From assembly GCA_037178855.1 (NCBI GenBank), contig JASJZC010000005.1, forward strand, positions 2,666,001 through 2,730,000: 64,000 nt of DNA, read 5' to 3'. Every line of letters starts with the position of its first letter. Position 1 is the stretch's first letter. Source of the DNA: Oscheius sp. JU75 (lineage: Eukaryota > Nematoda > Chromadorea > Rhabditida > Rhabditidae). Made by a program: the position numbers and the translations under genes. Shown piece by piece: positions 10,110-22,900 of the stretch. A model generated the notes under the pieces. It made no database searches, had not been told where the DNA came from, and saw only the letters and a program-made list of their open reading frames with translations.

Positions 10110-12880
10110 TTAGGCTTTGGAGATTTTGTCCTGAGGCTGGTTGATGGCATGACAACCCCAGATGACAATGAGGGCGGACATGATGAGACAGATCATGGAT
10201 AGGGAGACTACCGAGGAGACGAACCACGTCTCCGAGAGACAGACCATCTCGTCGGCCAGGGCAGCCACAGTGCTGTTCATGTTCTGCTCCTCGTCTTCCT
10301 CTCCCTTGGCCAAGACACGGATGATGGCAGATAGAGTCTCCTCAGACTCTCCCTGAAGAGCATCGGCGGATCTCTTCTTGCGTCCGTGAGACATGAACAG
10401 CTCGTTGGTTCCGGAGTCCAGACAATTGGACTAAAAATATTTATGAACCTGTCAAAACAGTATCTACTCACCACAGGACATCCGTTGGGTCCAGCACAGA
10501 ACATGATGGTGCACATGATCTGGACATCGTAGGATCCATCAAGACGGAAGGCACGAAGATCGCTCTTCAGTCTGTTCTTGTCAAAGTCCTGTTCGACGGG
10601 ACCGACGAGGGCGGGGTAGCGAGGGCAGCCGTTCTCGATCAAGGTGAAAGGAACACTGTCTCCGAAGCCTCCGACACGAGTGGCGACACATTCGGTGACC
10701 ATCATGTTGTGGGGACCGGCCTGTTCCGAAGAGATCGCGAGGAGGAGGGGATCTCCGATTGAGGCCTGAATGTTCTTACGTACAGACTGAACATGAAAGA
10801 GTCACCTTGTGAAGAGGCTCTTCAAGCTGATTGAGAATGGTGAGTTCAGCAGTGACAGGAGGAGGAGTAGCCACGTCCAGGACAGTCGTGTTCTGAGAGT
10901 TGGCCTCGTAGATTGTGGTCACGACGACAGTTCCCTCCTTGACCATTTTGTCCATTGAGACATCACAGCTGACACGGTAGAAGCGATCCCATTCGGTCGT
11001 AACCTGATGAGGAAGGACTCCATCGAGAGAGACAACCACAAGGGCTTCCATTTTTCCGTCACGGATGACGGTTCCACAGTCAGAGCTGACAGTTGGGGGA
11101 GGGAAGGTGATGGAAATCTGCTTGGCATTCTCAACGACCTGAGAGCAGGTAGAGAATCGCTCAGCGGCGTAAATGGCTCCAGTGTAGGGTTCCTTGGTGT
11201 TGACGATGAAACGGATTCCCTCGTTCGTGCAGAGAGCCATTCCTCCGAACTGGGATTCTGAAGCATTCTTTAGATCTTATGGATTCTGAACTGACCACAG
11301 TTGAACTCGTAGTAGTCCATGGCGGGATTGGCCTTGACATTGGCATCAGCACGTCCGACAGCGTAGATGAAGCACTTGGAGCTGGTTCTGAAGGATTCTA
11401 TTAGCCTACAATGAATACCGACAAACCTGTCGTAGTTGATGGACTTGCAGTTGAGGTTCTGGAAGCAGAGCGAGATGCAGTCGGAGACGGTGACTCCTTG
11501 AGCAGAGGCGACGACTTCTCCCTCAATGGAGGAGCCGATGAAACGCTCAAAGGCAGCCTGTTGACGACAGGTCGAAGAGGAGAGATCAGCTGAAAAAGGA
11601 CACTTTCTCCTTCCCCGTTAATCCCCAAAAGTCAAATAGTTGCGTCTGGTATCCGGCGCCCATCAAGCGCGGACGGCCACGGGGTGAAGGACGTTCTTAT
11701 CTAATCGACCCACTTTTTGACAAAAGCCGCAGGTACGGATGGGATGATGACAGTTATGATGCGGGAAAAACTCACCGGCGACGCAGACGGGCTCGTAGTA
11801 GTCCTTGCCGACGACCTGGCCCTGCTGGTCAGCTCGGGAGAAGGTGTCCTCGTCGGAGACGATACAGTTCTTCTCGGAGGGATTGAACTCGACGGAGCGG
11901 CAGAAAGTGTTGAGAGAGTCGAGACACTTTTGCAGACAGTAGCTCTCTTGAGCCTCCACGGATTGAGTGTGGTCGTAGAAGCGGATCTCGAAGTTGGTCG
12001 TCTTCACGAAGACCAGGTTCCCTCCAGAAGGTCCGCATCTGTTCTGGCCTAGACTTGTCCTTTCTCTTATGGCAATTTCAAAACTTACGAGAGAGACAGT
12101 TGTTGTCATAGTAATCAACAGCGCCATCGGCCATGCGAAGATGTGTAGGCTTGGAACGACGGTCTTCGGTCGAAAGCTCGCAGAGGAACGAGTCGTAGTT
12201 GTAGTTGACCGAGCGGCAGACGAACTCCTTCTCCTTGAGACAGGCCGACAAACATTCTTCTCTCTTGGCAACCTGAACTGACTCTTTCAAAAGGCTCTAG
12301 AGAAATCAAACCTGGAAGCTCTTACGGACGAATCCCTCAAGGAGAGTCTTTCTCATGCGCTCGAAGGAGAACGATCTGTAGGTGCAGGCCTCGTGAGCAG
12401 AAACCGACGGCAGACAGGTCTTCTCGTAATAGAAGTTGTTGGCAGAGGGATTGGCTGTCAGCTCGCCAGTTCCGGCAGGAGAGGCAGCATCGTCGAAGAA
12501 GTAGCAAGTCTCTCTTCCGTCAAAGTTGAAAGAGGCACAGACTCTCTGAGCTCCAGTCGTGGGTTCGATGTTGTTGCGACAGTACTGGGAGCAGGTCAAG
12601 TCGTGTCCTGAAAAAGATGTCCTTTAGCTTTCCCGTTTTTGCGCGACTGATATCCGCGAGACGAATGGGGTCAGTTGGCTTTTCAGACTGACTCATCGAA
12701 TCGCAATGTTTCAATCAGGGATAAGGAAAACGAACCGGCAGTTGAGACGACGACAGGAGTTCCGTCCAGACGTGCACGGGCTATCCTGACGAAGGCGGTC
12801 GTCTCCTGGTTCGAGCATTCGAAAACAGATTCGACGACTACCGCCAACGAGAGGGTCAAAGCCACCCACCGCGGCAACAT
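10110..12880 (-). CDS. noah: NOAH-like PAN/ZP-domain transmembrane apical matrix protein
   Basis: Nine exons (12880-12736, 12607-12312, 12272-12089, 12048-11776, 11589-11427, 11387-11296, 11257-10806, 10765-10472, 10430-10110) sum to 2220 nt, 739 aa. Order: signal peptide (MLPRWVALTLSLAVVVES); four PAN/apple domains, each ending in a YYxxxC motif (NNFYYEKTCL, VDYYDNNCL, KDYYEPVCV, MDYYEFNC); a ZP domain starting LCTNEGIRFIV with the late motif IENGCPRYP; a tetrabasic cleavage site (GRKKRS); and a single TM (VVSLSMICLIMSALIVIWG) with a short tail. This is the architecture of nematode NOAH-1/NOAH-2 and insect NompA, apical ECM proteins linking epidermis or sensory dendrites to cuticle. The ATG lies two bases after TTTTTTAG, a likely trans-splice site. 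NOAH-1 and NOAH-2 were not distinguished. Confidence 0.92.
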
Positions 12881-12895
12881 CTCTAAAAAACAGAA

Positions 12896-13925
12896 GTCAA
12901 CGAAAGAGTGGAGAGAGAGTGAAAGGAAAGAGAACGTAGCTCGAAAAGGTAATCAGTAGGGTAGAACAGAAGAGTCGAGAGTCGAGTAATTAAAACTGTA
13001 GAAACAAAGAAAACTAATTGGACTACAGCAAAAACTTCCTAATTTTGACAGAAAGTCTGTAGATTCAAATTGGCGATTGAGTGGACTTCGGGAGACTTTG
13101 TTTCGACTCCGCAGCAAAGTTGGAAACGACACAACGTTAGAATGGAACTACCGTAGCTTCAACTAAAGTAAGTGAAGGTAAGTAAGGGCTGGTGGTATGC
13201 TTAGGGCCAGAAAGACTACCGTATCCCAAAGTGACCAAGCGTCGTATGAAAAGTCAACAGTAGCGATTTGCACTCGAGGTAGGGACGGGTTCTTCAGCCT
13301 AAGGCTATGGATAAGGGAGGGGCTGACACGGGCGACCGTACACTTGTAAATAAGGCGGCCGATGAGACTGCGATGCTTTTTGGCTGGCCGTTCCCTTGAC
13401 CCCCTTTCGTGTCGGGGCGAATCACCGGAGCGATGTCCTTAACACAAGAAGAGAGATAGACTGACCGATGAGCCCATTTACCCAGTAGCCTGCTTTCTCC
13501 GACCCGTTTCGATGAGAAGTGACATTGGGAGTTGAACAGTTTTCTTCGGAAGGAGAAGGATACTGTCACTCTACACTGTCTGACTCGGAATGAGCCAAGC
13601 TCTGGCCAACTGGTTCAAGTCCTGCGAGCCTTCTGGCCCAAAAAACTGAATAGTTTGCTCCCGGACAAAGCCACTGAATCCGTTGCACTCCCTGGATTCC
13701 TCGTTACAGCTATTGCTGTTTGAGAGGTGAAAGTTGCGCATAGAGGCTATCAGTCGCGCTCCAGTTCGTGTCAGTCGCCCTTTGCTTCGAATTCCAAAGA
13801 AATCGCTCTCTTCGTTCGCGAAGGATAACTTCACTTCTCCTTTTGGATTGTTGCAAGGTTATCTGGCTCTCAATCGTTCGAGATTCGATCAGCGACAGAC
13901 TCTCCCAGTAAAGGACACACTTTAT
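12896..13925. other. No supported gene
   Basis: About 1 kb between the 5' end of the NOAH-like gene and the 3' end of the amine oxidase gene, both on the minus strand. It should hold the NOAH-like promoter. Short frames here show no motif. Confidence 0.4.
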
Positions 13926-16103
13926 TCATCTGGATACTTTGACAGCTTCCCGCTTTCCAGACTCGTAAGCTCCGACTGTGGTCTGGTACATCTTCGAATG
14001 GGTGTGCTCTCCGGCGAACAGCACGAAGGGTCTGGAAAGCTTTATGAATCACATTGAATGTCTCAAACCTTCCGTTTTTAGTCAAGGGAGAGGCTAGAAC
14101 GTTAAAAGAATCGACCGATTTCTGGTACCCGTTGGTACTGATAAAAGAATAGGCTCCGTTCCACAAAGGGTCGGCATTCCAATTGAATCTGAACTTGTCG
14201 TGTTCTCTGAAGGGAAAAGACTTACGTGTAAACAATTTTTGGTTCTGGGATACTGTTGTCCAAGAAGGCTGTCTTCAAATGATTTGTGATGACTGCCCCA
14301 ATCTCCTTGGAACTCTTTCCGGCTGTCTCTTGGGGTCCTGATCCGGACAGAAACAGGACCAAGGTCTGAACCAGGAACTCTGTACTGAAAGATTACTAAA
14401 CTAGCATTGTTCCGGTAGTCGAAGACCTCGAACATCTTGATCTGGCTCCCGAGAATGTTGTTCTGGCTGCTGTAGGGTGTGACAAGGGTTGACGCGTTGC
14501 CTGACCACCAGGCTGTAGAATACTCTAAGAAAATTTTCTGGAGAGACCCGAATCCCAGATTCTTGATCGCCTCCTGTTTCTCTTTTGGAAGAGCTGGGGT
14601 GAAGAGTTTCGGGCTCTTTTTTAAAACACCCAGGGGCAAAGTCACGATAACGGAATCGAAAGAGACCGGAGTTGAGTCGACAGCAGTGACCAGAACCTTG
14701 TCCCCTGAAGCTTTGGATCAGAACTGAAGGCTGGTTGAGAAGGTACCAGACCAGTCGATATTAGTGACTCTCGTGTTGATCTTGACGTTCTTGGCCTGGA
14801 CTTGGGACTTGAGCGTCTCTAGAATAGCACGATAGCCGTCGTCTTTCAGTATCCACTCGGTGTCCTTCTTGCTCCCATCGTCCCATTGGTTGAAATTGGC
14901 AAGGGCTAGCTGTAAGAAGCTGCTATAGACCTTTGAGTTTTATTGCAACTATCCCTATAACAAATGTGTTGGGTACTCGGCCAAAGAATTCAAAATAAAG
15001 AAAGATGAATTTTCTCTGTGAACAGAAAATTTGGCCGAGACTCTATCATACTGAGTTTCCTACTTGGAAAATGTCCAACAACCTCCTGGCCTTACCTCCT
15101 TGACCGATCCGGACCACTCATTCTGAATCTGTGTCTTGAAGGTATCGGACAGCGCGTCGAAAGTCTGTTTACTTCCAGTGTTTTCCTGAACTTCGCTCTC
15201 TTCTACAAAAATAATGGACTAACAATTAGAAACGCCAGGTACTCCTTGTTATAAAACTCTTCCACACTAAGTTCTGGAGTCGTCTCAGCTGCTTTTTCCA
15301 GTTTAGAGTTTACCTCCTCGGCAAACTCCGCAAACAGATCAACTGCTGTCCTGAACCCTTTATTAAACCGTTGACGAGAATCTGGTTACCTGTTAATTCG
15401 ATTTCTACCAGTCCCGAAGGACATTTCTTCGAAACTGACGTCGTAGTCGTTCAAGCGGTCCAGAAGATCTGAAAGTTGACTCTTTTTTTCTTCAATAAAA
15501 CATACCGAGCTCCTTGGCCATCTTGTAAATCTCATTGTCCTGTCCGTTTATGAATTCTGCTCCCATCTGGAGCCATTGACCGTCCTCTGTCTGAATTGGA
15601 TAGACTCTTCCTCCTAGTCGACTAGTTGCTTCCAGGAGCTGGTAAGGGACGCCGTTCTTTTGAAGCTCTATTGCAGCTGAGAGTCCGGCGAAACCACCTC
15701 CGATGATGGCCACTTCTGCTGATATCTGAAGCAAACCCTGTTCAGTATCTGCAGTCTAGTCACTATCGGTTTTCTCTGATTGTGTATGAGTAAACTTTGA
15801 TCCTATTAAGAACTTCGTATAGGAAAAAAAATCTGAAACTCTGTCGCTGCTGAGATACTAGCAAAACTTTCTTGGGATCATCTGGATTGCTACAAAACCC
15901 AGCGAATGAAAATTCGATTGAGACAGATCAAGAACTGGAAGGGAACTTATGACACCAACTGCAGCAATTAACCGATTTCATTTGAGTCTCATCAGATCCG
16001 CGTCAACATTCAGTAAACCATGAGAGCAGAGAAAGTATAAACAGAAACGCAATAAACAAACCGTTTGAAGAGATCCAAAAAGTACCAATAGATTACTAAT
16101 CAT
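13926..16103 (-). CDS. Secretory-pathway flavin amine oxidase (polyamine/spermine oxidase-like)
   Basis: This is an FAD-dependent amine oxidase of the spermine/N1-acetylpolyamine oxidase type, oxidising amines and releasing H2O2. Exon 1 (16103-16062) encodes a signal peptide (MISNLLVLFGSLQT) and joins in phase to exon 2 (15725-15506). Exon 2 holds the Rossmann FAD motif VAIIGGGFAGLSAA, then LLEATSRLGGRV and MGAEFINGQ. Later exons carry VIVTLPLGVLKK, FTPALPKEKQEAI, LGFGSLQKIFLEY and FNWNADPLWNGAYS. The last exon (14031-13926) has the C-terminal FAD motif FVLFAGEHTHSKMYQTTVGA with HSxxYxTxxGA spacing. Stop at 13926. Exon joins near 14340-14430 and 15180-15300 are unresolved, so the exact protein is not given. 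The signal peptide predicts an extracellular or luminal enzyme. Confidence 0.88.
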
Positions 16104-19100
16104 GACGGTAGTTGAGTGACAGAGACCGGCCTCGACCTTTGAAGCAGGGAGTAATCTAGCCACAATGACTGGCAGTCAAGAGTAAATAGTCAAGATTCAC
16201 TCGGTAAATAGCCTCAGAACAATGTATCCGCTTACGGATCGACCTTTACTCTTTTGAAGACAATTGGTGAGAGAGAGTTCTGGCTTTCCCTGACTATTTG
16301 CAGCTGGGCATGACCTTCACGTGAATGGTGTCCGGCGGTCAAACGAACCCTTTCTCTCCGTACCAGCCGACTTACAATTCCTTCACACACACACACACAC
16401 ACACTCTCCCTGTGACACATCCTTCCGTCGGTCAAACACAAAGGATATTGTGCTGTGCATTATTTCGGATTTAACTGTCCTTCCCTCGTCAATCGATTCA
16501 GATATCGTCCCCCACACATGTTGAATGAATCAGCTGGTGGACAAACAGACCAGTTGTGTTTGCGCGTGGCCATATTCACAGCTGGCATCTCTTTCCGTCG
16601 CGTGCGTTTCCGAAAGGATCAGCTGATACATAGCGTTTGTATTCATCCGAAACAGCTGATATCTAGACTCAGACACATTGAATATGCATTAGTCCGTCCC
16701 GTTTCTACTCCGTTTCATAAGGGATAATGTCCTCTCCGATATTTTATAAATATTCTAAAGAGTATGGACTCTTTCTATATCTAGGCTTCATATCTCTTAG
16801 GATGTAGCTATACGAAAAAGAGTTTATGAGTCTCACATAATGAAATTGACGTCTGGATGTCCGTCGGTCAACTGCTCCCAATTAGCTCACTCTCTCCCTC
16901 TGCATATTTCTAACCATCTTTCGCAATCGATCCCATGCCTTCTCTTCTCTCGCTTGGACTGTCATAATTGGCTCCTCTCCCGCCGTTTTCGGGTCAACCT
17001 CTCTTTCTCTCCCGCGCATTTCCACCCACGTGACACCACACGCCTCATCTTGCGTCCAAAATGAGTCCCGGCCAGAAAATGAGTCCCATCCAAAATAGCC
17101 TATGAAGCAAGGAAGCCCCGTGTGTTCCTAGTTTCTGTCTCAATTCACTATAATTTGTCCCCACTTTTGGTGAGAAAGGAGTCTTTCGTAAGCTTTCGAA
17201 ATACACACACCTTGTCAAAATGTGACTCACGCTGCGAAACCATCCCTATTGGAGGTTTGTTCAGCTGCCATTCTGCAAAATGAAGCCCTTCTTTGTAGTT
17301 GTATGCTTCTTTCAATCATTCCCTCGTCACCAACCGGCTAACCAAGAAAACAAGCCAGTATCCGGCTGTGACGCGTTTCCTTCTTCCATGTTGGCCCTTT
17401 TTGGGGGACAGCTGGACAACAGCTGTTCCTCTTATCTCTCGGACGTCATACATGGAAGAAGCTTTGCCTAGTTCTCATTTTGTTTCAATCTCCTGTTTGG
17501 ATCAGTGATTGTGTCCTTCTGCCTACACATTTCAACAAGCATCGTAAGCATTTGCACAAATTGAAACGGTCTGAATTGGGCTCACTCGCACTTCCTTTGG
17601 AAAAAATGTCTGTAACCAGGGAACCGGCCTTCTAGATCAAGTTGCTCCATTTGCGTTTAGTTAATTGTCCTTTTGATCCAAAAAGCTGTGTCACGAGTGC
17701 TTCTACTGTAAAGCTGTTTACAGTAGTATCTGTGTCTCACATAGTCAGTCTGTTTCCTTTCTAAAACCTCTTGACATTTGTTTTATTTTTCATAGACTTT
17801 TGTCTTCATTTCACACAATTCAAACACTACAGTAACCTTTCTCAGCATGTTGATAAACCTCTTCCTAGTGAGGCCGCCGGGATGCCTGTCCGGACAGCAG
17901 CCGCTCGAAAAGGCCGTCTACTTACCGACAACAAAAAATTCTCTGAGTGGGTTTTAGACCGAACATTTAAATTATAAATTATTAATTTATAAAAAGAGAT
18001 CTTTAGAAACAAACAAAGAAGATTTGTCTTTTTACGGAGCGACGGAGCATTTGCCAACGAGAAGGAAACCGGAGGAAGAGTCAGTCTCGTTCAGTGATGT
18101 TGAGAGCATTTCCAGTAGTGATTCCGGGTTCAGTTCATTTGGCTGGAAGAGGAGGTGAGGCTATTATTTGACCTGTTTAAAGTATTTTTCAGAGGGCAAT
18201 GTGTTTCGAGAAACTCGACCAATGGTTTGAACAAGGAAGAACTGTGGATGTACATTTATGCCCAGAGTCTCGGGTCAGAACATCCGTATGAATGCGACTG
18301 TGAGCTGTTCGACTGAGGATCTCTTCCATATATCTACTGTCTGTACACACCGAATATATCTGTACAAATCGTGAGCACGTGCTGGACGCGTGGATAATAA
18401 ACATTCCTGACGAAACGAGTAAAGTTTGGAGAGGCAGAGAAGGCGTCATAGTCAACAAGACTGATCCGCGCACCCATGGCAAAACAGTTCTCCTCTCCCA
18501 TTGATTCGCGAACTCTTTTTTATGTTTGCCCTTTTCGATTTACTCTCTCCTCCATAAGATGGGCTCCTTGTCTCTTGATCCGCCTCGTCGAAGGCCTGAA
18601 TCAATTAAACTTGTCCTTCTACAATCATTTGTCAGTTTAACTATGAGGTTCAGCCGGTATACAGCTTAGCTATGTTCTGCAATGTTGTACATTTTGATCT
18701 GTACTCCACCTATGTAGTACATCGCGAAGCTAGGAAATCACACCTTGGACCCGAAAGATTCTTTAGAAAGTGCCATATAGCATTGTATTGTCGGACGATT
18801 ACGTTCTTTCTGAGAACGGAACCGTCAATAAAAGAACAGCTGTTTGTCTTACTGGAATCGGCTTAACACACACAATATTACTCTAAATCCCCAACTGCTC
18901 TTACCACTCTTTTCCAGGAAACTTCCAGTCATCTCTTCACTGCCGGACCACCTGTCCCCTTTGACTGGTCGGATGACTGTCTCTGTTGTCTTCCTAACGT
19001 CCCGGCTACTTAAGATACCCATTTCTCAGAGTCAACTGGAAAAGACACGTCGTCCCACGAGTCCCAATGTTGTAGCACCTGCTATTGACTCTCTCCTAAA

Positions 19101-19163
19101 GCTGATGTGTCTCTCAATACTTTTATTAGTCTCCCAGTTCTTTCACACACTCCCTGTTTAGAA
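16104..19163. other. Gene-poor 3-kb interval
   Basis: No coding region could be supported on either strand. It contains a (CA)n tract (16384-16403), a direct repeat of AAAATGAGTCCC (about 17058 and 17075), a perfect palindrome CTGTCCGGACAG (about 17886), and an A/T palindrome with 10-bp arms TTATAAATTA (17972-17992). It may include regulatory DNA for the Pepsin-I3 gene, or short unrecognised exons (for example around 18097-18260 on +). Confidence 0.4.
16384..16403. repeat. (CA)n microsatellite
   Basis: About ten CA dinucleotides following CTT. Confidence 0.9.
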
Positions 19164-19658
19164 ATGTTCTCACTCGTACTTACTCTTACTCTCGTCAGTA
19201 TTGGAGCCCACGCCGGTAAGATTCCTTCAAATTTCTAGATTTGTTGCAGCCTCTGTCCAAGTCGTCCACGGCAACAACATCTACACGAACGGGAACTGTG
19301 TCTATGTCGTAGGAACTCATTCCCTTAACATTCTTGAAACTTATTCAGGACGGTCAAATCTACGAAAATGGAGAGGCAAGACCGGCCAGTGATGCCGAAA
19401 CGGCTATGGTGACTCAGTGGCAGCAGCAGATGGCCCAATGGGGAGTCGACTTCAACAAATATGTGAGTTCAAAATTTTTCTGGTAGTCATCTGACGGTTT
19501 AGATGCAAGACAAGATGGCCCATATGTTCGAACACAACTACCAGGGACCTCCGGAGCCGAAGACCCCTCAGCCGATCTGTCTTTGCAGTTCTCAGTACTG
19601 TGATTCAAACTCTGTCCAGCCTAATGTGCCCAAGACGAATCTCCTTCGCCTCAACTAA
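19164..19658 (+). CDS. Pepsin-inhibitor-3-like (Pepsin-I3) secreted protein
   Basis: Four exons (19164-19215, 19250-19308, 19349-19462, 19503-19658) total 381 nt, 126 aa. A signal peptide (MFSLVLTLTLVSIGAHA) is followed by one domain reading GNCVYVDGQIYENG, then SDAETAMVTQWQQQMAQWG, and a Pro-rich, Cys-containing tail (PPEPKTPQPICLCSS). This matches the repeated domain of Ascaris pepsin inhibitor PI-3, a nematode family of aspartic-protease inhibitors and related proteins. PI-3 itself has two such domains; here there is one, so inhibitory activity is not assured. The ATG follows CTGTTTAG by two bases, a likely trans-splice acceptor. AATAAA repeats lie just after the stop. Confidence 0.75.
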
Positions 19659-19957
19659 CAGATCAATAAATAAATCTTTTCTACGGAGAAAAAGCTACAG
19701 GCCTCACTGACGTCGTCGGCAGCTAAATATGGCTTTCATTTGTGCTCTGTGAACTTAGAAATACAAAAGAGATTCCAAAAATTCGATTTGATCAAAACAG
19801 AACTACAAATTCCCGCGAAAATTATTGCTTGCGCACCAATTCTATCGTATACACCTACCGTAAGATGTCAGCATTTTATGCAATTTTTCGCCATTTCTCC
19901 AATTTCTATTCCCCCCATTTTTCCCTACTTTTATAATTCGTAACCCTTTTTATAGAA

Positions 19958-22900
19958 ATGCCCATCGCTCGTAAAGGACAGGCGACTGGCACCAGCATTT
20001 CCAGCACTGACGGCATGCCGGAAAGAGGCGGAGGAGAAGAAGAGTAAGAGTCTTTTTTCAATTTCCCGAAGTTCTTCCACATTCTTACCATCTATAAAGC
20101 CAATTTACAGGGCCGAACCCGCTGTTAATCCTCTCGATATGCCAAGTCTGCGGCCTCCTTCATACCATCTTCGTCCGCCTCCACGAGCCAGTACATTTGC
20201 TCAGATTCAATTACTCAACATGTTTTGCAGGACGAGAAGCTGAATTTGACGCCAATCTCTTCCCGAATCAGGTCAATGACGAGGAGGTTGACCAGATTGT
20301 TCGTACGCAGAGGCGAGAGGTCCAGATCCAAAACTTCGAGTGTCACGGGGTAACGCTGGAAAATACTCCCCTTCATCCTAAACTTCTCCACAATATTAAG
20401 CACGTTTTGCAGTACAAGACTCTGCTTCCTCTGCAAGAACACTGTATAGAGATTCTTCTAAATGATAGAAGTACGTTATAGCTTCATAGCAAAATTCAGA
20501 GCAAGTTTAGGACCGGACCTGCTGGTTCAGTCGCCAACTGGCAGTGGAAAGACGGCTGCTTTTGGTATCCCCGCCGTCCAAACTGCTATCGCGAACAAGA
20601 GCTCGTAAGCGATGCAATCCTTCTCCTTACGACTAATTTCCAGTTTTGGTCCCTCGGTAATCATCATCTGCAACACGCAGAATCTAGCCCTGCAAATTCG
20701 TGACAACTTGCGCATGCTTTCTGGCGATGTGCCCCACGCGATAGGCAAGGACGCTCCTCCGGAACGCACATCTGTCAACGTGTTCGGAATGTACAAAGGA
20801 GGGAATGACGATCGCCGTCTGTACGTCTATCCATTTTCGTCTGCGTGTTGAAACATTTAGATCCGCCGAGAATCAGCCTGATATTGTCGTTGCCACTATG
20901 GGCATGTTGCTGAAGTCGATTGAATATAAGAGGGTGAGGTTGAGTCTCTTAACGCCCAATTACTATTTTTAGCTGAAACTTGCCAATCTTCAGCTCCTTA
21001 TTGTCGACGAAGCCGACAAGATGCTCAAGGAAGGCGGCTTTGCCAGAGAGACTAGACAACTTATGGATGCGCTTCCGGAAGAGATCAAAGTCAGTTTGAA
21101 TTATGATATTTCTGAAGACATGTTTTTTTCAGAGAGGTGTGCAAGTTGCCGCTTTCTCGGCCACCTTTTCCGATCTCGAAGACGTGTATGGACAACTGGA
21201 CATGACGAACGACTCCTTCAAAACCCTTTACTAGTGAGTCTCTTCCGTTCTTCGTCGTCCCAAAGGACTCCTTCCAGCAAAGACGAAGAGCCCGTAATTT
21301 GTGTGGTCGAAGGAGTCAAGGGCTACATCACACAGCGCATTATACACGTATTGGTTAAACTTCTCGGAGCCACAGCGTAGCTTTCAGATCGCGGATATTG
21401 TCCTTCATCCGCCAAAAGAGGTTATGACGAATGCCTTGGTCCGAGCCGAGTTCACCAGGCAATCCGTCAGAAACACGTTTTTTGCGAGAAAGTTCGGATA
21501 TCTCTGTGCCCTGCTAAACAGGGACAGGGATCAGTATCTTGTAAACGGTAATTTTTTGTCCTTTGTCCTGTTTCTGAGCTCAACTGCTGTCCTGGGAACG
21601 CCCACACGTCTTCTCTCATTCAGGCGTGTACACGAAGACCGCCGTAGTGTTCGTGGAAAGAATAACCACCTCGAATTTCCTCGCCACGAGTCTCATCATG
21701 AAAGGCTACAAGGTAGCTCCTTTAAACTCGTAAGTTTTTTATTCTTTCTTACCATCCGTCTGTAAGCCTTCGATTAAACTTATGATAGCGGCTACGCTGC
21801 TTCACAGTAACAAAAGTCTCGGTGTCTTCACTGTGACAAAGTCAATATTTTGAAGCAAATCCAAAGTTGACTTACCATTAGTGTAATTATTCAGAAACGA
21901 ACCCTTTTTAGTTCTCGCCAGGACATTTACTGTCCACTTTTCTCTAAAGTCTGTAACGACAGCGGGAGTTGAAAACCGTGAAAACGACGGGTTTTTTTTT
22001 TGAAAACGGAAGTAATAGCCGGTTTCCTCACAAAGTTCTGTTAAGGCAACTCCCCTCAGATTGGCGTTTTTGTTTTGATTTCGGGGTCAAACGCGCGAAA
22101 AGAACATCTGACTACTTTAATAAGAGTAGACCAGCCGGCTCCGCCGTCTGGCTATGCCGCTACTGGTCATCTTTTTTCGCGTTTTTTTTTAAATGTAAAC
22201 GCCGTTTCTTGAGTTTGGGAAAGAATAGGTGGTTGAAAATAGTTGAAAGTTTAAAAGCCCTTCAAGGCTAAAAAGTAGTTGGTCAAAGGAGAATGTCTCA
22301 GTTCCATTCTCTCCTTGTCTCTGTCTCTCCGTTTCTGTTTCTCGCCTACTATGTCTTTCTCTTTCTAATTCCCCTTTACCCTGTCTCTATGTCTCTGTCA
22401 GCCTCCTTGTCTCTCAGTCAGCTCTGTTTTTCTGTCGGTTCCTATATGCGTCTATGTTTCTGTCTGTCTCCTTGCGTCTCTGTCTCTCTGTCACTCCGTT
22501 TCTCACTTACTCTGCCTTTATTTCCGCCATTCTGTCTCTCTGTCTCTTTGGTTTGATACCCTGCTTCTCTCTGTGTCTCAGTCTTTCCGACAATGTGTCT
22601 CTCTGTTCTTCTACCTATATCTGCTTCTGTGTCTCTTTCTGACCCTGTGTCTCTCTGTCTCTTTGTCTTTCTGACACTCTGTTTCTCTCTGTCTACTATC
22701 TTTATTTCTCTACCCGTGCCCAGAATTCATCGTCTCATTTCTGAGTTCTTCTCCAACTCAAATAGTTTGCAATAATTTATAACAATAATGTACAGCTTTT
22801 TGCTTTGCTTTTGTTTCGTGGCCTTGAACGAACAAACACACAGAGTCAACCACAGACACCATTGCGCTTTCATAGTTTAGATCCATCCGCTCCGTTCAGA

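Noticed and set aside
22293..22775. Three overlapping Leu/Ser/Cys-rich frames
   Set aside because: They are translations of a pyrimidine-rich simple-sequence tract inside the helicase intron.
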